39,525 bases of DNA from Myxococcales bacterium. GTDB lineage: Bacteria; Myxococcota_A; Polyangia; Palsa-1104; JAEUJZ01. The stretch is from positions 1-39,525 of the forward strand of contig JAEUKB010000054.1 of the NCBI GenBank assembly GCA_016794365.1. Direction: 5' to 3'. The position numbers and the translations under genes were made by a program. Under the pieces are notes generated by a model. It had not been told where the DNA came from. It did no database searches and worked only from the letters and a program-made list of their open reading frames with translations. Below are positions 24,403 to 33,835 of this stretch, piece after piece (position 1 is the first letter of the stretch; the number at the start of each line of letters is the position of its first letter).

Positions 24403-25620
24403 ATGACCGACTGGCTGCTTACTGACATCGCAGACGGTCGCGCTCTCCGCATTCGGGCGGGCCGCATTGTCGAGCATGCCCACGGACTCGCGCCAAACGG
24501 TGCAAGCGTCCTTGACTGTCAAGGCGGCACCATCGAGCCCGGTCGCGTCAACGCCCACACTCACTTATATAGCGGACTGGCACCGCTTGGGATGCCTGCT
24601 CCGTCGCCAGCACCGCAACACTTCGTACAGATCTTGGAGCGTGTCTGGTGGAAGCTCGATCGCGCACTGGATGCACAGTCGCTGCGAGCTGCGGCGCGCT
24701 TTTACATCGCGACGGCACTGCTTTCGGGCACCACGACGCTCGTCGATCATCACGAGTCACCGCGTTTTATCGAGGGATCGCTGGATGTGCTGGCTTCTGC
24801 CTGTGCAGAGCTTGGCTGTCGCGCGCTGCTGACTTTCGGTGCGACGGAACGCAACGGAGGCCGCGCCGAAGGTCTGGCTGGCCTTGGCGAGTGTCGTCGC
24901 TTCATCGAAAAAAACACGCACGTCGCGCTGCGTGGCCTGGTCGGTCTACACGCAAGCTTCACGGTGTCCGATGAAACGATTTCCGCTGCGGCTCAGCTCT
25001 GCAAAGATCTGGCTGTTCCCATGCATGTTCACGTCGCTGAAGATCGGGCCGATGTAGAAGATGCGCGTCGTCGCGGCTATCACGATCCGCTCGATCGACT
25101 GCTGCGGCTTTCGGCGCTGCCTCCCGGTTCGATCGTCGCGCACGGTGTTCACTTGGATGAAGCGGCGGTCCGACGCTGCGCTGACGAAGGACTGTGGCTG
25201 GTTCAGAATCCGCGCTCGAACCATGGCAATCGCGTCGGGTATCCGCGATCGCTGCGCCATTCATCGCGGGTTGCGCTGGGAACCGATGGCTATCCTGCGG
25301 TGATGTCCGACGAAGAAGCTGCTCTTACGCTGTATGCAAAAGAAGCCAGCGATGATGAAGCTTCCGTCGCGGCTCGTCTTCACGCGGGCTGGTCGCTGCT
25401 GAGCGAACACTTTGCCCTGCCTTTTGCCAAGCTCCAAGCGGGCGCGGCAGCGGATCTGGTGGTGCGCAGCGTGCATGGTGCCGTCCGTCATGTCTTCGTC
25501 GCGGGTCGCTTGGTGGTTCGCGATGGCGCGCTCATGGCTGCGGATGCGACGACGATTCGTCACGAAGCAGCGCAGCAAGCGCAGCGGCTGTGGCACATCA
25601 TGGCGACGATCGATTCGTAA
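24403..25620 (+). CDS. SsnA-like metal-dependent amidohydrolase
   Basis: The product is 405 aa. Amidohydrolase fold: the GRVNAHTHLYSGL metal motif (HxH) near residue 52, LSGTTTLVDHHESPRFIEGSLDVLA near 107, HVHVAEDRAD near 208, GSIVAHGVHLDE near 244, a RVALGTDGYPA metal Asp near 295, and an outer beta-sandwich formed by both ends. ERVWWKLDRALD and DHHESP are typical of the SsnA branch, which works with purine-related molybdo-hydroxylase clusters in enterobacteria. Relatives deaminate or ring-open heterocycles. It starts 5 nt after the RNase stop and 41 nt before the first PLP gene, so it may be the first pathway gene while being transcribed from the rng promoter. Confidence 0.85.
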   Translation: MTDWLLTDIADGRALRIRAGRIVEHAHGLAPNGASVLDCQGGTIEPGRVNAHTHLYSGLAPLGMPAPSPAPQHFVQILERVWWKLDRALDAQSLRAAARFYIATALLSGTTTLVDHHESPRFIEGSLDVLASACAELGCRALLTFGATERNGGRAEGLAGLGECRRFIEKNTHVALRGLVGLHASFTVSDETISAAAQLCKDLAVPMHVHVAEDRADVEDARRRGYHDPLDRLLRLSALPPGSIVAHGVHLDEAAVRRCADEGLWLVQNPRSNHGNRVGYPRSLRHSSRVALGTDGYPAVMSDEEAALTLYAKEASDDEASVAARLHAGWSLLSEHFALPFAKLQAGAAADLVVRSVHGAVRHVFVAGRLVVRDGALMAADATTIRHEAAQQAQRLWHIMATIDS

Positions 25621-25661
25621 GCGCTCCGTCGCTTTTCTCTCTTTGAGCAAGGACGTTTCCC

Positions 25662-27143
25662 ATGTCTTCCGCTGCTTCCGATCAGGCCGATTCATCCGCC
25701 GCGCTCTCGAGCGCAATCACTCGTCTGCGTGCGTCTAGCGTTCAGCTTCCGCAGCTTGCGCAGCTTGCTGATCCATCGCGAATCCCCAGCGAGATTTCGA
25801 TGGCGCTGACCCAGGTTGATCCCGACGCTGCGCATCCTTTGAACCTGTGGCGCGTCCACTGGTTTAACGACGTAAGCCGTCGCGCAGTTCAGTCGGTTCC
25901 GGCTCACCTGGTCTTGGGCCCCGACGTGACGGGAGTCGATGCGCCGATTGTGGTGCTGCTCGGATCGCGCTTTCCGATGATCGCAGCGCACAAGGTGCTG
26001 GCGGCGTACGGCTGTCTGGTGCCTCGGCTGGTGTCTGGAGAGTTCGATCCATCCAAGCATCGCGCGCTGTGGCCATCGACGGGAAACTACTGTCGCGGCG
26101 GCGTCGCAATCTCACGCATTTTGGGCTGTCGCGGCGTGGCCATTTTGCCTGCGGGCATGAGCGCCGAGCGCTTCAACTGGCTGTCACGCTGGGTCATCGA
26201 CGACAGCGACATCGTGCGTACGCCGGGAACCGAGAGCAACGTCAAGGAAATCTACGACAAGTGCAACGAGCTGCGTCGCGATCCAGGCAACGTGATCCTC
26301 AATCAGTTTTCGGAGTACGGAAACTACTTGGTTCACTTTCACTGCACGGGACGCGCGGCGGAACAGGCGGCTCTGTCGCATCCCGGTCTGGAAGTCGCAG
26401 CGTTTGTGTCCGCAACGGGATCAGCAGGAACCATTGGCGCAGGTGACTACTTAAAGGAACGATACGGTGCGCGCATCGTCGCGGTGGAAGCTACAGAGTG
26501 TCCGACTCTGCTTCGCAACGGCTTTGGAGAGCACAACATCCAAGGCATCGGCGACAAACACGTTCCGCTGATTCACAACGTGATGAACACGGACTTGGTG
26601 GTTGCAATTTCAGATCGCAGCACCGACGGACTACACTTTCTGTTTCAGCATCCGCAAGGACAGCGCTATCTGGCAGAGCGAAGACAGTTTTCTCCCGAGC
26701 TGCTCTGTTCTCTCGCGGGACTTGGTTTTTCAGGAATCTGCAATGTGCTGGCGGCGATCAAGACCGCGCGCTATCTGCGGCTTGGTTCTTCACAAGCGGT
26801 GGTCACGGTCGCGACGGACAGCGCTGCAATGTACGGATCCGAGCTGGCCAAGTACGAACAGAGACACCATCCGCACGGCTTCGATCAAGTCTCTGCGGCG
26901 GAGCTGTTTGGACAGCATCTCCTTGGTGTGCGCACCGACGATATGCTGGAGCTGACGCTGCGTGATCGCGATCGGATCTTCAACCTCGGTTACTTTACGT
27001 GGGTCGAGCAGCAAGGGATTCCGCTTGCGGACTTTGAAGCGCGTCGTCATCAGCGCTTTTGGCGTGATCTACGCGGTCACGTTGCGCAGTGGGATGCCGC
27101 GATAGCGACGATGAATCAGCGCATTTTGGAAGTCTCCGCGTGA
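25662..27143 (+). CDS. Fold-type-II PLP enzyme (cysteine-synthase-like), long form
   Basis: The product is 493 aa, longer than cysteine synthases (about 310). The PLP lysine is probably Lys111 in [29 protein letters not shown] (near 139) replaces the S.GN....A substrate loop, and [19 protein letters not shown] (near 249) is the phosphate-binding glycine loop followed by the usual strand [12 protein letters not shown]. The N-terminal 60 residues are unlike the family, and the last 100 ([18 protein letters not shown]...) form an added domain. Fold-type-II enzymes do beta-replacement or beta-elimination on Ser/Cys/Thr-type substrates. I do not know this subfamily. An AAGGACG stands before the ATG, and the stop overlaps the next gene by 4 nt. 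Confidence 0.78.
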   Translation: MSSAASDQADSSAALSSAITRLRASSVQLPQLAQLADPSRIPSEISMALTQVDPDAAHPLNLWRVHWFNDVSRRAVQSVPAHLVLGPDVTGVDAPIVVLLGSRFPMIAAHKVLAAYGCLVPRLVSGEFDPSKHRALWPSTGNYCRGGVAISRILGCRGVAILPAGMSAERFNWLSRWVIDDSDIVRTPGTESNVKEIYDKCNELRRDPGNVILNQFSEYGNYLVHFHCTGRAAEQAALSHPGLEVAAFVSATGSAGTIGAGDYLKERYGARIVAVEATECPTLLRNGFGEHNIQGIGDKHVPLIHNVMNTDLVVAISDRSTDGLHFLFQHPQGQRYLAERRQFSPELLCSLAGLGFSGICNVLAAIKTARYLRLGSSQAVVTVATDSAAMYGSELAKYEQRHHPHGFDQVSAAELFGQHLLGVRTDDMLELTLRDRDRIFNLGYFTWVEQQGIPLADFEARRHQRFWRDLRGHVAQWDAAIATMNQRILEVSA

Positions 27144-28471
27144 TTGCGCTGCGCTGTCTTGGCTGTGGAAACACGCAGTCTGTTCCGCTGCGCGCAGCCA
27201 TTCCGTTTGTCTGTCCTCATCATGGAGATGGAGGAACGCACATTCTGCTTCCGATTCTGCCGAATCCGTCCGCGCATGGACAGACATCTGAATCGCAGCC
27301 TTTTTTGCGCTTTGCCGATCGAATGCTGGCGTTTCATCGCTGCACAGAGGCACACAGTCCGTCGCTGTATCGCGATGTGGTCGCTCAGCTGGATCAGCGA
27401 ATCACTGCGCTCACCGGAAGATCGTTTCAGACGACTCCCTTTTGGCGAAGTGAGTCTCTGTCTGTGTATTTTGGTCTGTCTTCCCAAGGTGGTGTGTGGA
27501 TCAAAGACGACACTCAGAATCCGGGTGGATCTCACAAAGGACGGCATCTGTTCGGAGTGATGGTCGAGCTTCTCGTCGAAGATGCACTGCGTAATGATGC
27601 AAAACAGGACTCTGCTCGTCCGCTCGCGATCGCAAGCTGTGGCAATGCTGCGCTGGCCGCAGCCGTGGTTGCGCGCGCTGCAGACCGATCACTTCGCGTG
27701 TTCATTCCGCCCGATGCAGAGCCGCAAGTGGTGAAGTCTCTGCGCGATTTGGGAGCCGAGATCAACATCTGTCACCGACGAAAACAGGAGTCCGGAGATC
27801 CATGCTATCTGCGCTTTGTGGAAGCGGTATCCCAAGGAGCGATTCCGTTCTGCTGTCAAGGTCCAGACAATGGTCTCACGATGGAAGGAGGACAGACGCT
27901 GATGGCAGAAGTGCTGTCTTCCCTTCATCAGGAACAGCGGATTCCTTCTCGCATCGTGGTGCAAGTTGGTGGTGGTGCGCTGGCTTCTTCATGTGCGATG
28001 GCCGTCGAGACAGCGCTGGAAGTGGGACTTCTTATGCAGCGTCCACGCTTTGACACCATCCAGACAGAGTCCGCTGCACCGCTTGCGCGAGCCTACAATC
28101 GATTGTCTGTTGCGTACGGATCGCAGCGCCCCAACATAGATGAAGCAGAGTGGCATCGCATCGCAGCCAACAAACAGGAATACATGTGGCCTTGGGAATG
28201 TGTTCCGCACAGCGCTGCACATGGAATCCTCGACGACGAAACCTACGACTATCTGGCACTTCTGCAAGCGATGAATCGATCACAAGGAAGCGCGCTGGTT
28301 GCTGCGGAATCGGACATCCTGGCAGCTTATGAGTTGGCTCAGACCAGCGCACAACATCCGGTCAGTGCAACGGGAAGTGCAGGTCTGGCGGGACTCCTTA
28401 CCCTTCACAAGAATGCGCCACTGTTCGCTCATGAAAACGTAGTCTGTCTGTTTACGGGAGTGAAGCGATGA
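27140..28471 (+). CDS. Threonine-synthase-like PLP enzyme with zinc-ribbon start
   Basis: The product is 443 aa from the GTG at 27140, whose GTGA overlaps the previous stop. The first 30 residues ([14 protein letters not shown]...[10 protein letters not shown]) are a zinc-ribbon of the threonine-synthase type. [23 protein letters not shown] gives the PLP lysine (PGGSHKGR). [16 protein letters not shown] is the substrate loop, and [18 protein letters not shown] the glycine loop near residue 285. Substrate residues for homoserine phosphate cannot be confirmed. Together with the preceding enzyme, two different PLP enzymes are made in one translation unit, suggesting consecutive steps. Confidence 0.83.
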   Translation: MIALRCLGCGNTQSVPLRAAIPFVCPHHGDGGTHILLPILPNPSAHGQTSESQPFLRFADRMLAFHRCTEAHSPSLYRDVVAQLDQRITALTGRSFQTTPFWRSESLSVYFGLSSQGGVWIKDDTQNPGGSHKGRHLFGVMVELLVEDALRNDAKQDSARPLAIASCGNAALAAAVVARAADRSLRVFIPPDAEPQVVKSLRDLGAEINICHRRKQESGDPCYLRFVEAVSQGAIPFCCQGPDNGLTMEGGQTLMAEVLSSLHQEQRIPSRIVVQVGGGALASSCAMAVETALEVGLLMQRPRFDTIQTESAAPLARAYNRLSVAYGSQRPNIDEAEWHRIAANKQEYMWPWECVPHSAAHGILDDETYDYLALLQAMNRSQGSALVAAESDILAAYELAQTSAQHPVSATGSAGLAGLLTLHKNAPLFAHENVVCLFTGVKR

Positions 28472-29445
28472 CCGCTCGTCGTTTGGTACGCTGCGCGCTG
28501 ACGCAGACTCGGAATGCCTATCCGCTGATGCCTGCCACCGTCGAAGAGCTGCCCAGCTTGCAACACAAGTTAGATGATGTTCGTCAAGCCAACGTCGCGC
28601 ACAACGTGGACTTGATCGAACAAGCTGCGGAATCCGGTGCGCGCATCATCTGTCTGGGCGAGCTGTGTACGGCTCCCTATTTTGCGCTGGATACGCATCC
28701 CATGTGGCTGGCGCTCGCGGAAGATGCAGAGTCTGGACCTTCTGTTCAAGCATTCCGAACCGCTGCACAAGCAAACCGCATCATCGTGATCGCTCCGATC
28801 TTTGAGCAAGATGCACGATCCGCAAAGCGCTTCAATACAGCGATCGTCATCGACGAAAACGGCGAGATTCTTGGCAAGTATCGCAAGACGCACATTCCGT
28901 ACGGACAAAACGATCGCGGATCGTTTCACGAGACGTTTTATTACGGCAGCAGCGATGGAAACCTGGGAACGCAGCGCGCCAACATCGCACGCAATCCGTA
29001 CTTTCCGGTCTTCCAAACCAGCGTCGGAAACATCGGCGTTGCGATCTGTTACGATCGTCACTTTGAAGGCGTGATGCACTCTCTCAAGGAAGGCGGAGCA
29101 GAGCTGGTGTTCTGTCCCGCGATCACGTTTGGGAAAAAGAGTCAGAAGGTCTGGCATCAAGAGTTCCTCGTCGATGCTGTTCGTCATGGCGTATTTATCG
29201 CTGGTTCCAATCGCATAGGAAGAGAGCCGCCATGGACGATTGAATACTTCGGAGAGAGCTACTTCTGCGGTCCACAAGGACTCTGTCCGGTGACAGCAGC
29301 TCCGACGGGCTTGGTAATGGCAGATCTCGATCTGGCAGAGCTGTCGGCCCCCGATCCGTCAGGATGGAACCTGCCGCGCGACATTCGTTATGACATCTAT
29401 TCGCCACGCATCAGTCGTCACGAATCAGTCGGAAGTCGAAAATGA
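28468..29445 (+). CDS. Nitrilase-superfamily amidase (beta-ureidopropionase-like)
   Basis: The product is 325 aa. The E-K-C triad is visible: Glu in IICLGELCTAPYF, Lys in YRKTHIPYG, Cys in VAICYDRHFEGVM, with the second Glu in WHQEFLVDA. The wording around the triad (GKYRKTHIPYGQNDRGSFHETFYYGSSD) is closest to the N-carbamoyl-beta-alanine/N-carbamoyl-putrescine amidohydrolases, which split a carbamoyl group into CO2 and ammonia. Its presence next to an SsnA-like amidohydrolase is consistent with opening and then decarbamoylating a ring, but amide formation or hydrolysis in a biosynthetic pathway is equally possible. ATGA overlaps link it to both neighbours. Confidence 0.9.
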   Translation: MTARRLVRCALTQTRNAYPLMPATVEELPSLQHKLDDVRQANVAHNVDLIEQAAESGARIICLGELCTAPYFALDTHPMWLALAEDAESGPSVQAFRTAAQANRIIVIAPIFEQDARSAKRFNTAIVIDENGEILGKYRKTHIPYGQNDRGSFHETFYYGSSDGNLGTQRANIARNPYFPVFQTSVGNIGVAICYDRHFEGVMHSLKEGGAELVFCPAITFGKKSQKVWHQEFLVDAVRHGVFIAGSNRIGREPPWTIEYFGESYFCGPQGLCPVTAAPTGLVMADLDLAELSAPDPSGWNLPRDIRYDIYSPRISRHESVGSRK

Positions 29446-30176
29446 TGACTTCCCTGCCCCGCTCTGTTCCTGCGCTGGGAATCGTTCATATCTATCTGTC
29501 CACCGTCGCAGATCGTGGTGACGACGGAATCCGTCAGGATGCGCTGCTGCTCAGTCCAAGTGAACGGCAGATCGCGCAGCGCTTTGTGTTCGACAAAGAT
29601 CGCAAGCTGTACTGCATGGCGCATGCACTGCTGCGTCGCGTGCTATCAAACTACACCCAGCTTGCACCCAATGAACTGCACTTTGAGCTGGGCTCTCACG
29701 GAAAGCCAGCACTGTCGCGCATCCATCATCCCGCGCTGACGCAGCTTCGCTTCAACTTGTCGCACTCTCACGATGTGGCGGCTTGTGCAGTAACAACAGG
29801 AATGGATGTAGGAATTGATGTGGAAGATCCTCAGCGTGGTGCGCCACTGGATGTTGCGGATCGCTTCTTTTCACCATCGGAAGTTCGCGAGTTAAGGAGT
29901 CTTCCCACAGACCTCCAAGCCAGCCGATTTTTTGAATACTGGACGCTCAAAGAGTCGTACATCAAAGCAAGAGGTCTTGGACTCGCGCTGCCCCTTCATG
30001 CGTTTTCCTTTTCTCTGTCCGCGCAGCATCCGATCACGATTTCCTTTACGCATGAGATTGCAGACACCCCAATCGGTTGGCACTTTTGGACCTGGCTTCA
30101 CCGTCGGCGCTATCAGGTCTCTGTTGCGATACAGAGCCGCGAGTTGACGCCAAACATTGTCCTGTGTAACGAGTAG
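29442..30176 (+). CDS. 4'-phosphopantetheinyl transferase (Sfp-like)
   Basis: The product is 244 aa, the Sfp/Gsp length with two related halves. Motifs: QRFVFDKDRKLYCMAHALLRRVL and HGKPAL in the N-terminal half, FNLSHSHDVAACAV, the metal-binding GMDVGIDVEDPQRG, and FFEYWTLKESYIKARGLGLALPL. All catalytic residues (D and E of IDVED, E and K of WTLKESYIKA) are present. It transfers phosphopantetheine from CoA to a carrier-protein serine. No carrier protein is seen in this window, so the partner lies elsewhere or the enzyme serves other clusters. It overlaps the nitrilase stop by 4 nt and is the last gene of the operon. Confidence 0.93.
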   Translation: MMTSLPRSVPALGIVHIYLSTVADRGDDGIRQDALLLSPSERQIAQRFVFDKDRKLYCMAHALLRRVLSNYTQLAPNELHFELGSHGKPALSRIHHPALTQLRFNLSHSHDVAACAVTTGMDVGIDVEDPQRGAPLDVADRFFSPSEVRELRSLPTDLQASRFFEYWTLKESYIKARGLGLALPLHAFSFSLSAQHPITISFTHEIADTPIGWHFWTWLHRRRYQVSVAIQSRELTPNIVLCNE

Positions 30177-30259
30177 CAGTCTGTAAGAAAAGCTGCGCAA
30201 GCGTGGCTGTGATTCCTGATCTCTACGCAGGAATGCATGCAGAGAACCCAAGCAGACTG
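30177..30259. other. Nested inverted repeats after the PPTase gene
   Basis: An outer pair CAGTCTG (30177-30183) / CAGACTG (30253-30259) encloses an inner hairpin ATTCCTG (30212-30218) / CAGGAAT (30228-30234) with a 9-nt loop. There is no T-tract, so it is not an intrinsic terminator. It could be a processing or regulatory structure between the operon and the DUF2378-like gene. Confidence 0.35.
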
Positions 30260-30281
30260 ACCATCGTAGACAGGCTGCGCT

Positions 30282-30914
30282 ATGATGAGTGCTGCTATGG
30301 CAACTCGGGTCAAAGGGGCCGCTATCCTCGACGGTGTCAGTGTGGTGCGTGAGGTCTGCGGAGCGGTACGGTTTGAAAAGCTGGTGCTCGCCTGTCCGCA
30401 AGATACCCAGAAGCTTCTTCAGCGGACGATGATGGCCATCGAGTGGGTGAGCCTCGATCTGTGGACGCCATTTCTGGAAGTCCTTCATGCGCAGCTTGCA
30501 CTACATGATGAGCTGCGATTCCGTCGCCTGCTCCGTGCATTCTGTCAGCGTGACTTTCAGACCATCTATCGTCCGTATATCCAGAGTGCGACAGCCATCA
30601 GTCTGTGCCCCAAGATTCCGCAGATCTGGTCTGCGTACTTTGAGTCTGGATCGCTTTTACCAAGCGCTCTGTCTTCGCAAAACGATGTGTACGCAGTCTC
30701 TGTTCAGCTTCGCGATCTTGTGTCAGAGAGTCCGCTCGTCACCACGATGGTGCATTCCTATATCGAGCAAGTGCTGACGATGGTGGGTGCAAAGGAATGT
30801 CAGGTGACACGCGGAAAGGAAGCGCGTCATCAGCAGACTCGTCATAGCTGTGAGTATCTGATCCGCTTCCGTCTCGGTGCCTCGCGTGCGCTGGAACCCC
30901 TTACCAGATCCTGA
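30282..30914 (+). CDS. DUF2378-like (TIGR02265-type) protein
   Basis: The product is 210 aa. It opens with RVKGAAILDGVSVVREVCG, continues with WVSLDLWTPFLEVLHAQLALHDELRFRRLLRAFCQ, and closes with a cysteine-containing strand pair (KECQVTRGKEARHQQTRHSCEYLIRFRLG). This follows the DUF2378 pattern, a protein family nearly limited to Myxococcota with many paralogues and no known function. The ATGs at 30282 and 30285 are possible starts, as is 30297 (MATRVKG), which would fit the family better; none has a good Shine-Dalgarno. It converges on the kinase-ATPase gene with 37 bp between stops. Confidence 0.7.
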   Translation: MMSAAMATRVKGAAILDGVSVVREVCGAVRFEKLVLACPQDTQKLLQRTMMAIEWVSLDLWTPFLEVLHAQLALHDELRFRRLLRAFCQRDFQTIYRPYIQSATAISLCPKIPQIWSAYFESGSLLPSALSSQNDVYAVSVQLRDLVSESPLVTTMVHSYIEQVLTMVGAKECQVTRGKEARHQQTRHSCEYLIRFRLGASRALEPLTRS

Positions 30915-30951
30915 CATCGTGACCAGCGTTGGGTCCTACGAATCGAACGGA

Positions 30952-33720
30952 CTACGAGACGAGTCGTCCGCTCTTTCGCTCCAAGAGCAGATCCTCATGC
31001 AAGGATCGATAGCATGACTGCACGCCATCAAATCGAACGGATCGCGCGCGCGTGGCGTGCGTATGGACACAGCCTGCTTTTTCAGCGTGCGCAGCCAGGA
31101 CAAAGGAGTCCTCTTCTCCCATCTTGCGCAGATAGTCAGCAGCGAGCGCATGCCCGATTCTTCGGTCTTCTGCCGTCGCCATCTGATACAGCACTTCTCG
31201 CATCAGCGTGTGACGGAATCCGTACTCTACTTCTCCGGCCAAACGACTTTGACGATGCCGTTCGATCACTTCCGCGCGACACAGAAACAGCAGCCACTCT
31301 TCGACGCTCTGGCTAGGCAAGGCCAACACTTCACAGAGCCCTCCTTTCCAGAAGGTATCGCCAAAGATACTGGCTGCACACAGAATCCGTCTTGCATCAG
31401 GTGGCAGCCCACGAAGTCGCTGCTGTAGAAGCGCGAGCACCGACATCGGTAGTGCATCCGTGGCTCCAGCAGAAGCCGCGCGAATCAGCTCTTCCAAAAA
31501 GAGCGGATTCCCATCCGCAAGCAAAAGCACACGCTCTATCAGATCAGAAGAGACCGTCGCTGCCAACAGGAGACTGATCAGTCTATCGCAAGCTCTGCGA
31601 CTGAGAGGCCGCAGCGGAAGCACATCTTTGGGAATGCCGATCCATAGATCTGGAAATCGCTCTGTCACTTCGTTTCGACCGACTGCCAAAACAAACAGTG
31701 GATGGGAATGCAGTTCCAGCAGGAGTGACTCGAGCACACGGACAGAGAGCGCATCACAGAAGTGAAAGTCTTCCAGGATCAACACGACGGGACCGATACA
31801 ACATGCAGCACGCACAAAATCGAGGAGCGCGGTCACGACCAGTTCTTTCATCACAGCTGGATCATGACGCGCAGCCGCAAGCTGTGGATGGTGCTTGCCT
31901 GGAAACGGAACACCAATCAGCTCGCCGACAAACGCAGCGACACGATCTTGGTCAGCTGGACGCACATAGCGAGCCACCACCTCGATCAGACGCTCTTGCT
32001 GAAGCGCTCGTTCTTGTCCTACCTGCACCATGCACAGACTACGAATCGCACGCTGTAGAGATCCGTACGGAGTGCGCTCTGTCTGTCTGTCACAGCGCGC
32101 AAACAGCTGAAGATGTTCGACATTACGTTGCTTGAGCCGATGCAGATACTCTTGCAGCAGACGGGACTTCCCAATTCCTGATGGAGACAACATCACAACA
32201 GCGTGTGCCTGACACTCCTCCATGCACGTTCCTGACCACAGTTCCAACAGCGAAAGCTCTATGTCACGACCGACGAACGGACGCGGCTTTTCTTGGAACA
32301 GCTCCTGCAAGTCTTGACTGATTCGTGGCACCATCAAGCGCGTTCCGAACGGTCCCTTTTCGATGGCAAAGCGAGCGGACAGAACCCCGCTACTGACATC
32401 ATCCAGCCAGATTTCGGGATGGCGTATCATCGCGGCATCCTGTTCACTTGCGCGCGCCAGCAGCTTGGTACAAAGCTCAACCAGCGGTCCAATAACCTGA
32501 CGCTCTGATCCAGCTTGCTGTGCCACTGCGATCGAGACCTGCGTCATCGGTCGCAACTGCAAGATGTCTTGTGCAAGCTGCGCCGCACTAACAACTTGAT
32601 CAAGTAGACCGATCTGTCCAACTGGATCAAAGACAGCCAGCAGCCAGCCATTCGTCAGCACAGAGATCCGCACACCGGGATAGGAACCCACGCTGGCCGG
32701 GATTCCTACGTCCTGTGTTTCCGAGCGTGTCTGACTGCGTGAGCGATGTGTTGTCACATCCAACAGTTCAGCGGCCCCTTTGCTGGGCGACGCGAGCACA
32801 GCTGTGATCATGCGCAGCTCGTCCTGCGTCTTGACACTCTGCACAAGAGGATGCGCTGCATCCTGATCCTTTTGTACGGACATCAGGTGATCTGTCACTT
32901 GCGTACGTAGCTTGCGAAGCAGCGATGCGACCGCAAGCGGACGCTGGCTGGGATCTTTGCTCAGCATCGACTGCACCAAACTAGACAGCTCGGTCGGAAG
33001 TTGCGGACTCCTTTTCTGTAAGTGCTGCGCTTCTTCAAACAGAATCCGTGCCAAGATCGCCGCTGCGTTCGTTCCCGTAAACGGAGGCTCTCCGCACAGA
33101 CACTGATACAGCAGACAGCCCAGCGAATAGATGTCTGCACTGGGCCCCAGATCTCGGCTGCCGCGCACCTGTTCAGGAGCCATGTACTCGACGGTCCCAA
33201 GCACCGATCCTGTCTTCGTCAATCGTTCCGCAGAGAGCTTCCGTGCAATCCCAAAATCAAGCAGCTTCGCTTCCCCACCGCGATGAATGAAGATGTTTTC
33301 CGGCTTGATATCGCGATGGATAATCCCTCGGGAATGCGCAAACTCCAGTGCATCAGCCACTTGGATCACCAGATCGAGCAGCTGTCCTACAGGCATCCGC
33401 TCTGCGCGGCGTAGGCGACGGGATAGGTCTTCTCCATCCAGCCATTCCATCACCAGATAGAGAAGACCTTCCTTCATATGTCCGTGCGCCAAATAGGAAA
33501 CGATTCCGGGATGATGAAGGTCCGCGAGCAGCCTCGCTTCCCGAAGGAATCGTTCATCATGACGACCATCGTTACAGTGCATTAGCTTGAGCGCGACATC
33601 TTGTCCGGTGCTCAAGTCCACTGCACAAAAGACGGTTCCCATACCGCCGCTGCCAACGACTCGCGTTAGCTCCCAGCGACCCGCCACCCGCAGCCCAAGC
33701 GAAGGAGTCTCTGCTGCCAT
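30952..33720 (-). CDS. Ser/Thr kinase fused to a STAND-type AAA ATPase, TPR tail missing
   Basis: The product is 922 aa. The kinase domain (about 14-275) is complete: GSGGMGTVF loop, Lys45 (VALK), Asp137 (HRDIKPEN), Asp155 (DFG), GTVEYMAPEQ. Residues 345-465 look like a decayed nucleotide-cyclase-type domain (VRISVLTNGWLLAVFDPVG, then GPLVELCTKLLARA). PFVGRDIELSLLE near 481 begins the ATPase: Walker A SPSGIGKSRLL (about 512), Walker B VVLILEDFHFCDAL. Family members usually end in TPRs; here the sequence breaks off after LAAHAEKAG into an unrelated basic tail, so the TPR part is lost. No membrane segment. It probably is a cytosolic regulator of neighbouring genes. Confidence 0.88.
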   Translation of the reverse strand: MAAETPSLGLRVAGRWELTRVVGSGGMGTVFCAVDLSTGQDVALKLMHCNDGRHDERFLREARLLADLHHPGIVSYLAHGHMKEGLLYLVMEWLDGEDLSRRLRRAERMPVGQLLDLVIQVADALEFAHSRGIIHRDIKPENIFIHRGGEAKLLDFGIARKLSAERLTKTGSVLGTVEYMAPEQVRGSRDLGPSADIYSLGCLLYQCLCGEPPFTGTNAAAILARILFEEAQHLQKRSPQLPTELSSLVQSMLSKDPSQRPLAVASLLRKLRTQVTDHLMSVQKDQDAAHPLVQSVKTQDELRMITAVLASPSKGAAELLDVTTHRSRSQTRSETQDVGIPASVGSYPGVRISVLTNGWLLAVFDPVGQIGLLDQVVSAAQLAQDILQLRPMTQVSIAVAQQAGSERQVIGPLVELCTKLLARASEQDAAMIRHPEIWLDDVSSGVLSARFAIEKGPFGTRLMVPRISQDLQELFQEKPRPFVGRDIELSLLELWSGTCMEECQAHAVVMLSPSGIGKSRLLQEYLHRLKQRNVEHLQLFARCDRQTERTPYGSLQRAIRSLCMVQVGQERALQQERLIEVVARYVRPADQDRVAAFVGELIGVPFPGKHHPQLAAARHDPAVMKELVVTALLDFVRAACCIGPVVLILEDFHFCDALSVRVLESLLLELHSHPLFVLAVGRNEVTERFPDLWIGIPKDVLPLRPLSRRACDRLISLLLAATVSSDLIERVLLLADGNPLFLEELIRAASAGATDALPMSVLALLQQRLRGLPPDARRILCAASIFGDTFWKGGLCEVLALPSQSVEEWLLFLCRAEVIERHRQSRLAGEVEYGFRHTLMREVLYQMATAEDRRIGHALAADYLRKMGEEDSFVLAAHAEKAGCVHTHATRARSVRFDGVQSCYRSLHEDLLLERKSGRLVS

Positions 33721-33745
33721 CGTGCCTCTTCGAGATCGAGGTATC

Positions 33746-33754
33746 AGTGTAACA
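33746..33754 (-). promoter_or_regulatory. Possible extended -10 promoter of the kinase-ATPase gene
   Basis: On the minus strand TGTTACACT (TG, one base, TACACT) lies 26 nt before the ATG at 33720, with AGAGG as Shine-Dalgarno in between. No -35 is evident. Confidence 0.3.
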
Positions 33755-33835
33755 GGGGCAGATGGCTACTTGTGGGAATTCAACAGACTCAGAAAGACTG
33801 CTTTGCTGGGCTGCTTCTGTGGGCTCTCTTCGCTG

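Noticed and set aside
29892..30488. 198-aa minus-strand ORF opposite the PPTase end
   Set aside because: It is antisense to a clear PPTase and DUF2378-like gene and has no family features.
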